Positions 36,711-44,681 of a DNA stretch of 64,000 bases are shown piece by piece. This DNA comes from Terriglobia bacterium (GTDB lineage: Bacteria > Acidobacteriota > Terriglobia > Terriglobales > Acidobacteriaceae). The stretch's first letter is position 1; each line of letters begins with the position of its first letter. The stretch covers positions 62,001 to 126,000 of the forward strand of contig JAIQFC010000009.1 in assembly GCA_020073465.1 (NCBI GenBank), in the 5' to 3' direction. Under the pieces are notes generated by a model, which was not told the DNA's origin, ran no database searches, and worked only from the letters and a program-made list of their open reading frames with translations. The position numbers and the translations under genes were made by a program.

Positions 36711-37430
36711 TCACTTTGGGGTGAACTGAGACAGCTCATAGAGTCCGAGTTTTTTCTCCAGTTGCGCAACCTGGTCCACGACCTTGAAGAAGCCGTCCTC
36801 GCCAAACAACTCGTCTTCCTTCTTCTCGAAATCCTCGCCCAGCGCGTCGTACTCGTGGCCGGAGACGACTGATCGGAAGGCAGGAAACAGAACGGTGTCT
36901 TCGCGTGCCTCGTGCGGGCGATACATGCGCAGGAAGGCGTGTAGGGCATCGGCCAGCTTGTCCCTGTCGGAAACATACTTGAACGTGCCGAGGGCGCCCA
37001 GTTCGCGGATCTGCGCTGTGAGTTCCCGGCCGGCTTTGTGCTGCGCGAGAAGAGTGTCAACCAGCTTAACCAGCTTGCCCGCCTTGCGGAAGCGGGGAAA
37101 TAGAAACTCCTCTTCGAGCTTCTCGTGATACTCCTCGACGAAGTGCCGAACGAGGTCGGCGGCGCTGGCCAGCACCGATCCATCGAACGGCCGCTTCGCC
37201 GAGAGCAGACGCAGATGCTCGTCGTAGATGAGAAGGATCCGGTTGAGCACACCGTGCTCCCGCATCAGATCCTCCGCGGGAGAGATCCCTTCATCGCCCT
37301 TCGGCTTTTCGGTTTCTTTGGCAGCGGGCTGCTGCTGCGTGGCAAAGACAATTCCGGGTGCGGCCAGTCCCCCGCAAACCGCCGTGGTACCGCGGAGAAA
37401 ATCGCGGCGCGTCGAGGATGAGATTGCCAT
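36711..37430 (-). CDS. Secreted hemerythrin-domain (HHE) protein
   Basis: 239 residues from ATG 37430, with GGAGA six bases ahead. A twin-arginine-like signal (SSTRRDFLRGTTAVCGG) leads to an all-helical HHE domain (residues 50-200) with the expected metal ligands spread through it: EDLMREHGVL, HFVEEYHEKLEEEFLFP, LLAQHKAGREL, and MYRPHEAREDTVLFPAF. Such domains hold a di-iron centre and bind oxygen or nitric oxide, or protect iron-sulfur clusters. Tat export suggests the folded, metal-loaded protein acts in the periplasm. It is followed downstream by the small secreted gene at 36212. Confidence 0.85.
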   Translation of the reverse strand: MAISSSTRRDFLRGTTAVCGGLAAPGIVFATQQQPAAKETEKPKGDEGISPAEDLMREHGVLNRILLIYDEHLRLLSAKRPFDGSVLASAADLVRHFVEEYHEKLEEEFLFPRFRKAGKLVKLVDTLLAQHKAGRELTAQIRELGALGTFKYVSDRDKLADALHAFLRMYRPHEAREDTVLFPAFRSVVSGHEYDALGEDFEKKEDELFGEDGFFKVVDQVAQLEKKLGLYELSQFTPK

Positions 37431-37483
37431 GCTCGCTCTCCTGCCTCTATAGAGTGGAACACCCACCGCCGGGTTGTAAGCCC

Positions 37484-38311
37484 TCAGGCTGCAGGATAAA
37501 TCCCCAGCACTTTGACGAACTCTGCAACCTCACCTAAATGACGCAGGGCATTGCGCGCCGGCTCGTCGTCGCCGCGGAGGAAGTCCACGTAGAAGACATA
37601 TTCCCAGGGCCTCCCGCGCATGGGACGCGATTCGATTTTGCTCAGGCTGATATCGCGCAGCGCAAACACGCTGAGCGACTTGAACAGCGCTCCGGGCAGG
37701 TTCTTTACCTTGAACGCAATGGAAGTCTTGTTGGCGCCGCGAGGAATAAGGCGGCTGGCATGCCGGGCGCCGCGGACTTTCCGGATCAGGAAAAAGCGAG
37801 TGAAGTTGCGCTTGTCGTCCTCCACGCTGGCCTGAAGAATCTTCCCGGAATATTCGCGCGCGGCCTGGCGTCCGGCGATGCCAGCGGCATCCTGCAGCTT
37901 GCCGGCGATGACGTGTTTCACGCTGCCCGCCGTGTCATAGAACGGAACCGGCTCGATTCCCGGATGGCGGCGGAAGAACTCGCGGCATTGATCGAGCGCT
38001 ACGGGATGCGACAAAACGCGGCGCACCGAACTCAGCTTCACTCCCGGCGCCGCAATCACATTGTGCACAATGCGAAGGTGAAATTCAGCCTGGATGAAGA
38101 CTTCGCGCTCAACCAGCAGATCCGCGTGCTCGGCTACCGTTCCCGCCAGCGAGTTCTCAATGGGAATCACCGCTGCGGCAACAGAACCGCGCCCCACCCG
38201 ATCGAACACTTCCACGGAGCGGGCGCATGGAACGACTGTGCATCGTGGCACCATGCGCTCGGCCGCTTCATGGCTGAAGCAACCAAGTTCTCCCTGAATG
38301 GCAACTTTCAT
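37484..38311 (-). CDS. pheA: Prephenate dehydratase
   Basis: 275 residues from ATG 38311 (MKVAIQGELGCFSHEAA). The catalytic domain (residues 1-180) includes PIENSLAGTVAEHADLL and the active-site Thr in NFTRFFLIRK. A C-terminal ACT domain (190-270: GALFKSLSVFALRDISLSKIESRP, then WEYVFYVDF) is the phenylalanine-sensing regulator. It converts prephenate to phenylpyruvate in phenylalanine synthesis. The chorismate mutase domain found in E. coli PheA is absent, which is common outside the enterics. It is six codons shorter than the longest frame. The GNAT gene upstream ends 24 bases before its start and may be co-transcribed. Confidence 0.95.
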   Translation of the reverse strand: MKVAIQGELGCFSHEAAERMVPRCTVVPCARSVEVFDRVGRGSVAAAVIPIENSLAGTVAEHADLLVEREVFIQAEFHLRIVHNVIAAPGVKLSSVRRVLSHPVALDQCREFFRRHPGIEPVPFYDTAGSVKHVIAGKLQDAAGIAGRQAAREYSGKILQASVEDDKRNFTRFFLIRKVRGARHASRLIPRGANKTSIAFKVKNLPGALFKSLSVFALRDISLSKIESRPMRGRPWEYVFYVDFLRGDDEPARNALRHLGEVAEFVKVLGIYPAA

Positions 38312-38335
38312 GTCAGCTTTCCCGGACAAGGCACG

Positions 38336-38824
38336 TTAGCTGGAGACCGAGGGAGAACGCAACCCGAAGTTATTACCCGGGCTTTGCCGCCTCAGTTCCT
38401 TCGTCAAGACCAGCGCGTCAACACCATTCGAGTAATAGTGCGGCAGCGCCTTCACCACGCTGTAGCCGTGGCGCTTGTAGAACGAGAGTGCCGAAACGTT
38501 ATCCACAGCGGTCTCAAGCGTAACAGTACCGCTTCCGGTGGCCAGCAACCTCTCCTCGGCAGCGCGCAACAGCTCCGATCCGACGCCGGACCGCCGTGCG
38601 GCAGCGACCACATCGATGGTGATGATGTGACCTGGCTTTCCCGCATAGGCAACGATGAACCCGGCGATCTCACCCCCGGCAGCGGCGGCCACCAGCGTGA
38701 ATGATCCCCGCCGGCGCATGTAATACCTCAGTTCTGCCCGTGAGTAGGAAATCCCGGGGGCAAAGCAGTCCTGATCGATGCGCCAGAGCGCCTCAAAGTC
38801 GGCTGGCTGAAAGTCACGGATCAT
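38336..38824 (-). CDS. GNAT-family N-acetyltransferase
   Basis: 162 residues from ATG 38824 (MIRDFQPADFEALWRIDQDCF). The fold is a typical GNAT domain with motif A VVAAARRSGVGSELLRAAEERL (acetyl-CoA pyrophosphate loop, ARRSGVGSELL for the RxxGxG signature) and motif B ETAVDNVSALSFYKRHGYSVV. It resembles RimI but the substrate is unknown. No strong ribosome site is present at this ATG; the longer frame to 39019 overlaps the divergent gene at 38976 and its head is not conserved. The stop is 24 bases before the pheA start. Confidence 0.85.
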   Translation of the reverse strand: MIRDFQPADFEALWRIDQDCFAPGISYSRAELRYYMRRRGSFTLVAAAAGGEIAGFIVAYAGKPGHIITIDVVAAARRSGVGSELLRAAEERLLATGSGTVTLETAVDNVSALSFYKRHGYSVVKALPHYYSNGVDALVLTKELRRQSPGNNFGLRSPSVSS

Positions 38825-38975
38825 GGAGGGCACGCGCCATTGTAGGGCAGCGGAATACCCGTGCGCCTTCGTCCCCGTGTTAAATCGTGCGCCGAGAGTC
38901 ATGCAGGCTACTTTCGAACAGGTTTTCCACAGCCCCTCTTGAACCTCTCCCCCAAAAGAGCTACGCAGGGGCCCA

Positions 38976-39692
38976 ATGTCCCCTTGCCTCGCCCGCAACC
39001 TCGGACGTACCATCGGCATCAGAGGAAGCGTAGTGGGGCGCCTTCTGCTGACTGCCGCTGTCGGAGGGATTGCGATTTCCGGGCTGTGGTATCTGGTGTT
39101 CGCAGCCTACAATCGCCGTAGGGGCGCTGCCGCCCTGCGCTGGGTGCAATCTGCGTGCGCGGGAAAAGGAAGTGTGGTCGCCCCGCGCTGGATCAGCAGT
39201 TGCCGTCTCGACGCCAGTTTGCAGTTCCCTTCCCGCTGGTTTGAAAATGCCCACGTCACCGTGAAGTTCCGGCCGCGGCCCATGCCCGTCCACTGGCTGG
39301 TCAGTTTGTGGCACAAGCAGAAGGAAACCCTGACCTTTGAAGCTGACCTCGGGGGTTCACCCAGCATTCATCTTCAGGTAGTTCGGCATCGCTGGTGCGC
39401 TCACAGCCGTGGCCTGACCCCTCGCAAGCGGGATGAACGCGAGTGGGACGTTGTCCAACCCGGTCCCATCATCCTGACCACGCGCAGCCACTGGAAGCAA
39501 GATCCTTCGCTCGAGTTGAACGCCCTCATGACCGTCCGCCAGCAGGATGTCCTGCAGGTTCAGTTCCGCCCTGAGTCCCCACAGTTCTCCGCCACCGTGG
39601 CCCTCGACGCGCTCTCCGACCCCAAGACCGCGGCCAGCTTTCTGACCACCCTGCGGGAACTCGCCGCCGGCGCCTCCGCCCACAGACAGTAG
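38976..39692 (+). CDS. Hypothetical membrane-anchored protein
   Basis: 238 residues from ATG 38976. One hydrophobic helix (about residues 22-44, LLLTAAVGGIAISGLWYLVFAA) follows a short basic N-terminus, so most of the protein should face outside or into the periplasm. The rest is beta-rich and basic (ASLQFPSRWFENAHVTVKFRPRPMP, TFEADLGGSPSIHLQVV). No domain is recognised. It lies between the divergent GNAT gene and the zinc-ribbon membrane protein downstream, with a 75-base gap to the latter, so co-transcription is possible. Confidence 0.6.
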   Translation: MSPCLARNLGRTIGIRGSVVGRLLLTAAVGGIAISGLWYLVFAAYNRRRGAAALRWVQSACAGKGSVVAPRWISSCRLDASLQFPSRWFENAHVTVKFRPRPMPVHWLVSLWHKQKETLTFEADLGGSPSIHLQVVRHRWCAHSRGLTPRKRDEREWDVVQPGPIILTTRSHWKQDPSLELNALMTVRQQDVLQVQFRPESPQFSATVALDALSDPKTAASFLTTLRELAAGASAHRQ

Positions 39693-39767
39693 TACCCTCG
39701 AGGTCGCCAGCGCAGATCCGTTAAAGTCCCTTCCGCAGCGCCGGATCCTGTGCTATCTTTCCCGGCC

Positions 39768-40526
39768 ATGTCGGATGTCAGTTTCAATAATCCCACGCCG
39801 CAGTTCGGTACCGCCGAGTACGTCGGAAAAGCTGGGAACGATCACTGCCAGTTCTGTCATCAACCGATTGCGGGATCCTACTATCGCGTCAATGACACCA
39901 TGGCCTGCTCCAGTTGCGCCGAACAGATGCGCGGAGAGTTGGCCAAGGACAGCCATGCGGCATTCGTGCGTGGGATTCTGTTCGGCATCGGTGCCGCCGT
40001 CGCGGGTCTGATTGGGTACGCAGCGATCTCCATCATGTTGCAAGGCTGGGTGATCAGCTACATGTCGTTTGGGGTCGGCTGGCTAGTGGGCGCAGCCATG
40101 ATGAAGGGCTCCAATGGAGTCGGCGGCAGGCGCTATCAAGTAGCTGCGGTACTGCTGACCTATGCGGCGGTCTCGATGGCCGCGATTCCCATCTGGATCT
40201 ACTACGCCGAACAACACAGGCCCAGGCAGACGGAGCAGCAGAAACTCGAGGCCGAACAGCGGCAGTTGGAAAAGGAGTCCGGACAGGCGCCACAAGAGCA
40301 GACGCCAGAACCGGAAAAGCCCAGGATGAGCCTTGGTACATGGCTGGGGCGAGTGGCGCTCTTGGGACTAGCTTCTCCATTTCTTGAATTGGAGGGCAAT
40401 CTCTTTTGGGGAGCAATGGGGCTTGTAATCTTGTTTATAGGAATCAAAATCGCTTGGAAGATGACGGCAGGTAGACCGGCACAGATCTTCGGACCATTTC
40501 ACGATTCCCCGCAACCGGCATCCTGA
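39768..40526 (+). CDS. Zinc-ribbon membrane protein of unknown function
   Basis: 252 residues from ATG 39768 (a GTG at 39750 adds six). The N-terminal region has two Cys pairs, HCQFC (27/30) and CSSC (47/50), a treble-clef or ribbon-like zinc site. It is followed by about five hydrophobic segments (residues 66-90, 95-120, 130-155, 205-225, 228-245) and a Gln/Glu-rich cytoplasmic loop of 40 residues between the third and fourth. This is reminiscent of B-box-type zinc finger plus membrane architectures. It precedes, by 34 bases, an S2P-type protease that also bears a zinc ribbon. A functional link is plausible but not shown. Confidence 0.7.
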   Translation: MSDVSFNNPTPQFGTAEYVGKAGNDHCQFCHQPIAGSYYRVNDTMACSSCAEQMRGELAKDSHAAFVRGILFGIGAAVAGLIGYAAISIMLQGWVISYMSFGVGWLVGAAMMKGSNGVGGRRYQVAAVLLTYAAVSMAAIPIWIYYAEQHRPRQTEQQKLEAEQRQLEKESGQAPQEQTPEPEKPRMSLGTWLGRVALLGLASPFLELEGNLFWGAMGLVILFIGIKIAWKMTAGRPAQIFGPFHDSPQPAS

Positions 40527-40560
40527 GCCTCGCGTAGAATTCTAAGAGGCAGCCTAAGCC

Positions 40561-41532
40561 GTGTCCACAATCGCTCCTGAGCTGATACGAAACTGCAAGC
40601 GGTGCGCGCACGAGCTTGCGCCGGGTGCACTCGCATGCGAGAAATGCCACGCACTGGTGCATTCCGAGGAACTGGAACGCCTGGCGGCAGACGCAAACGC
40701 ACTTGAGGCAACAGGAGATATCCAGCAGGCGCGCGAACGGTGGCTGCTGGGTCTGCGATTGCTGCCACCCAGTTCGAAACAGGCGCACTGGATTCGGGAG
40801 CGCGCTCGTGCGTTGGAGGCCGCCGGGCCCCAGCATGCCTCAGCGCGCGCTTCGGCCGTGGCATTGGGAAGCCACCCCAGCCTGTTGCCGCGGGTGACCC
40901 TCGGGCTGGCGTTCCTCCTGAGCTTCGCGGCTTTCGTTTGGGTCTACTGGAAAGCCTCGGGAGCACAATTCGGGGTCGGGTTCGCAGCGCTGATTCTCAT
41001 CCACGAAATGGGCCACTACGTCGATATTCGGCGCAGGGGGCTGCCCGCGGATATGCCGGTGTTTCTGCCCGGCCTCGGTGCATACGTGCGCTGGCGCGCC
41101 ATGGGAGTCTCATTGGAAACTCGCGCGGCGATCAGCCTCGCGGGTCCCTTGGCTGGGTTTCTGGCCGCGGCGGTTTGCGCCGCGCTCTGGTGGCGGACGA
41201 GCAACATTTTTTGGGCTGAGCTAGCGCGCGTGGGCGCCGCTCTGAACCTCTTGAACCTTGTTCCGGTGTGGATATTAGATGGCGGCCAGGCGGCGCTCGC
41301 CCTGGGTAAGGCCGAACGCATCTCGCTGCTGATCGCGTGTGTGGTTCTGTGGCTGGTGCTGCGAGAGAACCTGTTTCTACTGGTTGCCGCCGGCACTGCA
41401 TATCGGGCATTCTTCTCCGCAGACCTGCCGGTTCATCCCAGCCGGGCGACTACGGTTTACTTTGTTGCGGTACTGACCGCGCTGGGAGTAGTCCTCAGTC
41501 TGTTGCCGGGTCACGGACTCGGACTCAATTAG
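40561..41532 (+). CDS. Site-2 protease (M50) with N-terminal zinc ribbon and TPR-like linker
   Basis: 323 residues starting at GTG 40561. Residues 12-29 hold a zinc ribbon (CKRC...CEKC). Residues 35-85 are helical, TPR-like. Six membrane segments follow, with the intramembrane metalloprotease motif HEMGH at 148-152 and the second metal ligand in NLVPVWILDGG (the LDGG box of M50 proteases). This should be an intramembrane metalloprotease that cuts membrane-bound regulators or remnant signal peptides. PDZ domains of RseP are absent, as in many small S2P relatives. It lies 34 bases after the previous zinc-ribbon gene. GTG is weakly supported by AGAGG nearby. Confidence 0.85.
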   Translation: MSTIAPELIRNCKRCAHELAPGALACEKCHALVHSEELERLAADANALEATGDIQQARERWLLGLRLLPPSSKQAHWIRERARALEAAGPQHASARASAVALGSHPSLLPRVTLGLAFLLSFAAFVWVYWKASGAQFGVGFAALILIHEMGHYVDIRRRGLPADMPVFLPGLGAYVRWRAMGVSLETRAAISLAGPLAGFLAAAVCAALWWRTSNIFWAELARVGAALNLLNLVPVWILDGGQAALALGKAERISLLIACVVLWLVLRENLFLLVAAGTAYRAFFSADLPVHPSRATTVYFVAVLTALGVVLSLLPGHGLGLN

Positions 41533-41720
41533 CACGGCGGTTCCACATTGAAGCCTGAATAAATCTCCTTTATCCTTCCCATCAGCTTTTTCGATTTGCG
41601 AGGGCGCGGTTCCCGCGATATTCTTCTCCGTTGAAACCCAGCCATTTCAACTGTCTGTATCTGTGACTTTTTTGCCCGACATTCACTTTGTCTACATCCA
41701 CGAGGAGACTGAGGAGATCC

Positions 41721-43151
41721 ATGTCCACTGAACTGCGCAATTTCCTGGCAATCTCATATGACGAACTCGAAGAAATGAATCTTAAAGCCAAGGAGCAGCG
41801 CAGGAACCGCGTTGCCACCCACAAGATCCAGGAGGAGCGGCTCAAGTATCTGACCGACGAGAAGCGGATCAAGGCCGTGACCGTGCTCTTCAGCGATCTC
41901 GAAGGCCGGTTGCACATGCTCGACTACGACAAGAAATTCCTGCTCAAGAGCTGGGACAATCTCACTTTCGATGGCTCTTCGATTCGCGGCTTCACCGCCC
42001 AGCGTGAGAGCGACCTGCGGCTGGGCATCGACTGGGCCGCCTTCTACTGGGGGCCTGCCGACGTGTTCGGTCCGGGCAAGGTTCTGGTCTTCGGCGACGT
42101 CATCGACAAGGGCGGAACCCCTTACAGCGCGGACATTCGCGGCATCCTCAAGGGCTACGCCGAGGATCTTCACAAGAAAAAGGGCTACACGCTGAACGCC
42201 GCCAACGAGATTGAAGGCTTCCTGTTCCAGGGCAAGGACGCGGAGCGGCACTATCACGAGACCGGCAAGTTTGAGTACGTCAACACCGGCGGGTACTATC
42301 ACTCGCTCCCCGGCGACCCGCTGCGCAGCTTTATCGATACGACCGCCGAGGTGCAGCGCTCGATGGGTTTCCAGAACGAGAAAGACCATCCTGAAGTTGC
42401 GCCTTCGCAATTTGAAATCAACTACGGATACGGCGAAGTCGTCGCCGCGGCCGATCAGATTCAGCTCTACAAACTGGTCTGCCGCCAGGTGGCAACCAAC
42501 ATGGGTCTGACCGCGTCGTTCCTGCCCAAGCCAGTCGTCGGCGTGAACGGCAGCGGCATGCACACCAACGTGTCCATCAGCGAGGGCGGGAAGAACCTGT
42601 TCTGGGACGCCAAGGGCGAAGAGAAACTGAGCAAGTTGGGCTGGGCGTTCCTCGATCGCATCCTGACGCATGGCAACGACATCTGCTTGTTGCTGAACCC
42701 CAGCGTCAACGCGTATCGGCGCCTGGATCCACACTTCGAAGCGCCCAACCAGATCAAAGCATCGCCGGTGGACCGCGGCTCGATGATCCGTATTCCGATC
42801 GGCAACGAGAAGAGCATGCGCGTGGAGGTACGCTCGGTGGCTCCGGATGCGAATCCGTACCTGGTGATGTTGTCGATCTTCAAGAGCGGCATCGACGGCG
42901 AAACGGCGAAGATCAAGAACCTCCGCCAGGCCGAGCGCTACCTGCCCGACAACATCTACGACGCGCTGGAAAACTTCCGCAAAGCCGAGTGGACTACGAC
43001 ACTTCTCGGTGAGGACGTGAAGGGCCGCTACGCCGACTTGAAGCAGGCCGCCGCCGATCGCTGTCCCCGCCTGTTGGGCACGTTCGTCAAAGCACCCGAG
43101 GTGCAGTATCACCACGACGTCTACAACCAGTTCCTGTGGAACTTGTTCTAG
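41721..43151 (+). CDS. glnA: Glutamine synthetase, type I-like
   Basis: 476 residues from ATG 41721, with GAGGAG and GAGGAGA stretches just ahead. The beta-grasp domain (LTFDGSSIRGF) and catalytic domain (NEIEGFLFQG, APSQFEINYGYG, NGSGMHTNVSIS, NPSVNAYRRLDPHFEAP) are intact. It makes glutamine from glutamate, ammonia and ATP. The loop around the adenylylation Tyr of enteric GlnA (NLYDLPPEE) is not found; only RYLPDNIYDAL lies there, so control by GlnE-type adenylylation is doubtful. The N-terminal 30 residues are longer and helical. A hairpin terminator follows. No ntr genes are near. Confidence 0.93.
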   Translation: MSTELRNFLAISYDELEEMNLKAKEQRRNRVATHKIQEERLKYLTDEKRIKAVTVLFSDLEGRLHMLDYDKKFLLKSWDNLTFDGSSIRGFTAQRESDLRLGIDWAAFYWGPADVFGPGKVLVFGDVIDKGGTPYSADIRGILKGYAEDLHKKKGYTLNAANEIEGFLFQGKDAERHYHETGKFEYVNTGGYYHSLPGDPLRSFIDTTAEVQRSMGFQNEKDHPEVAPSQFEINYGYGEVVAAADQIQLYKLVCRQVATNMGLTASFLPKPVVGVNGSGMHTNVSISEGGKNLFWDAKGEEKLSKLGWAFLDRILTHGNDICLLLNPSVNAYRRLDPHFEAPNQIKASPVDRGSMIRIPIGNEKSMRVEVRSVAPDANPYLVMLSIFKSGIDGETAKIKNLRQAERYLPDNIYDALENFRKAEWTTTLLGEDVKGRYADLKQAAADRCPRLLGTFVKAPEVQYHHDVYNQFLWNLF

Positions 43152-43173
43152 ATCAGTCTGGAGTTGCAGCCCG

Positions 43174-43201
43174 AACGCCCTGGCCGAAAAGTCAGGGCGT
43201 T
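43174..43201 (+). terminator. Hairpin after glnA
   Basis: AACGCCCTG pairs with CAGGGCGTT across a ten-base loop. The following bases (GTGCTTTGGTTG) are only moderately T-rich, so termination may be partial. Confidence 0.6.
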
Positions 43202-43254
43202 GTGCTTTGGTTGTGCGTGATCGTCCATTCCGCATTGAGACTGTCGAATTCCGC

Positions 43255-43283
43255 CCTTCGTGTAATCTTGTGTCCTTCGTGGT
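43255..43283 (-). repeat. Single arm of the ACCACGAAGG repeat
   Basis: Reverse-complemented, these bases begin ACCACGAAGGACACAAG and end CACGAAGG, matching the arms of the inverted repeat at 5191-5266. Only one arm is present here, between glnA and the ABC ATPase gene. Confidence 0.7.
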
Positions 43284-43333
43284 TGCCGCACCCGTACAGG
43301 TGATGCCGCGGTTGTGCTAGATTCAGAAGTTTC

Positions 43334-44149
43334 ATGGACGCCGCCCCCACCGTCGTTACCCAAGACCTTACCCGCCGCTTCGGCGAACTTTCTGCCGTCG
43401 AAGATGTGAACCTTCGCGTGGCGCCGGGTCAGTTCTTCGGCTTCCTCGGACCCAACGGCGCCGGCAAGTCGACCACCATCAAGATGCTCACCGGGCTGCT
43501 GGCACCAACCTCCGGGCGCATCGAAATCCTCGGACTTGATCTGGAGAGAAATCCCGTGGAAGTAAAGCGGCAGATCGGCGTTGTTCCCGAAGGCATGGCG
43601 CTATTCGGACGATTGACTGGCTCGGAGTTCCTGAATTTCGCCGGACGCATGTACGGCCTCGATCGCGAGACTGCGGCCAAGCGCGCCGCCGAGCTACTCG
43701 ACTTCATGCAACTCGCCGACCAACCAAAGAAACTCGTCACTGACTACTCCCACGGCATGCAGAAGAAGCTGGCCATGGCTGCCGCCGTGATTCACGGCCC
43801 AAAGGTTCTCTTTCTCGACGAGCCGTTCGAAGGCGTGGATGCCATTGCCGCCGGCACGCTCAAGTCGATGCTGCAAGGCATGATCGCTCGCGGGGCCACG
43901 ATTTTTCTGACCTCGCACGTACTAGAAATCGTCGAGCGGCTGTGCAGCCACGTCGCCATCATTCATCAGGGACGCCTGGTGGCACAGGGTTCGCTCGAAG
44001 AGCTTCGCGTCGGAGTGGAGGCACAGACCACCGCCAGTTCCGGAGATGGTGCCGCTCCAACAGGTGAGAAGATGACGCTAGAGCAGATTTTCCTGCACAC
44101 CGTCGGTGGCTCGCGCCAGGCTGAGCAGGAACTTTCGTGGCTGGGGTAA
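43334..44149 (+). CDS. ABC transporter ATP-binding protein
   Basis: 271 residues. Walker A (GPNGAGKSTTIKML), signature (YSHGMQKKLAMAAA, a variant of LSGGQ), Walker B (VLFLDEPFEGVD) and the switch His (TSHVLEIV) are all present, with the order typical of ABC-2 exporters of the CcmA/ATM type. It should power the permease at 44682, with which it shares direction, and a small gene sits between them. The 3' end (residues 225-260) has an Ala/Ser-rich extension. The start ATG 43334 has no strong ribosome site. The substrate is unknown. Confidence 0.93.
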   Translation: MDAAPTVVTQDLTRRFGELSAVEDVNLRVAPGQFFGFLGPNGAGKSTTIKMLTGLLAPTSGRIEILGLDLERNPVEVKRQIGVVPEGMALFGRLTGSEFLNFAGRMYGLDRETAAKRAAELLDFMQLADQPKKLVTDYSHGMQKKLAMAAAVIHGPKVLFLDEPFEGVDAIAAGTLKSMLQGMIARGATIFLTSHVLEIVERLCSHVAIIHQGRLVAQGSLEELRVGVEAQTTASSGDGAAPTGEKMTLEQIFLHTVGGSRQAEQELSWLG

Positions 44150-44246
44150 GAAACGCTCTGGCACCGTTTCAGGTTTCGACAAGTTGTGAGTCGCCGATCT
44201 GCGGGCAACACACGCGAAAACGGATGTCAGATCGGCTACGACGTTT

Positions 44247-44633
44247 ATGTCAGACGAAAAACAATTCCAGCCACTGAAAGAGTACCTGTCGAAGATTCCG
44301 GGCATCAGCAATGTGATCGGTTCCGGATTCTTGGACAATGGTTGTTGGTGGGTGAAGTTCTCGCTAGATGTTGATCATCAATTGGCGTGGAGGGTTGTTC
44401 AGGAGTTGGGCCATGTATTGAACTACCTGTCCTTGGAGGAAAGGTTGCCTACAGTCTTCATGCCCGTTTCTCCGCCGCCGTACTTGAATGGCGGACCACG
44501 CGACTTCTTGTCGTGGGTTATTGAGTGCAAGTCCAAAGACTTTAGTCCTGGAACATGCGCGGAGTGGTTGGAGGGACGTCTGCCCAGGCCAGTTGAGGAT
44601 GAGACCCTTTGGGAGATCGACGACGCCGGTTAG
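44247..44633 (+). CDS. Small hypothetical protein inserted in an ABC transporter operon
   Basis: 128 residues, soluble, with no signal peptide. Visible features are a short ferredoxin-like alpha/beta half (FQPLKEYLSKIPGISNVIGSGFLDNG, then WWVKFSLDVDH) and a C-terminal half with a conserved-looking run ending in EWLEGRLPRPVED. I know this ending from other uncharacterised proteins, without a function. It lies between the ABC ATPase and the permease on the same strand, with gaps of 97 and 48 bases. It may have been inserted later and may be unrelated to transport. Confidence 0.7.
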   Translation: MSDEKQFQPLKEYLSKIPGISNVIGSGFLDNGCWWVKFSLDVDHQLAWRVVQELGHVLNYLSLEERLPTVFMPVSPPPYLNGGPRDFLSWVIECKSKDFSPGTCAEWLEGRLPRPVEDETLWEIDDAG

Positions 44634-44681
44634 TTTCGCGTCACGGATTAGGTCAGGCAAGTTCCCACGAGAGTAACGCCT

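Noticed and set aside
41754-43235. A 493-codon open frame antisense to glnA
   Set aside because: It arises from the third-codon GC bias of glnA and has no domain, and glnA itself is unmistakable.
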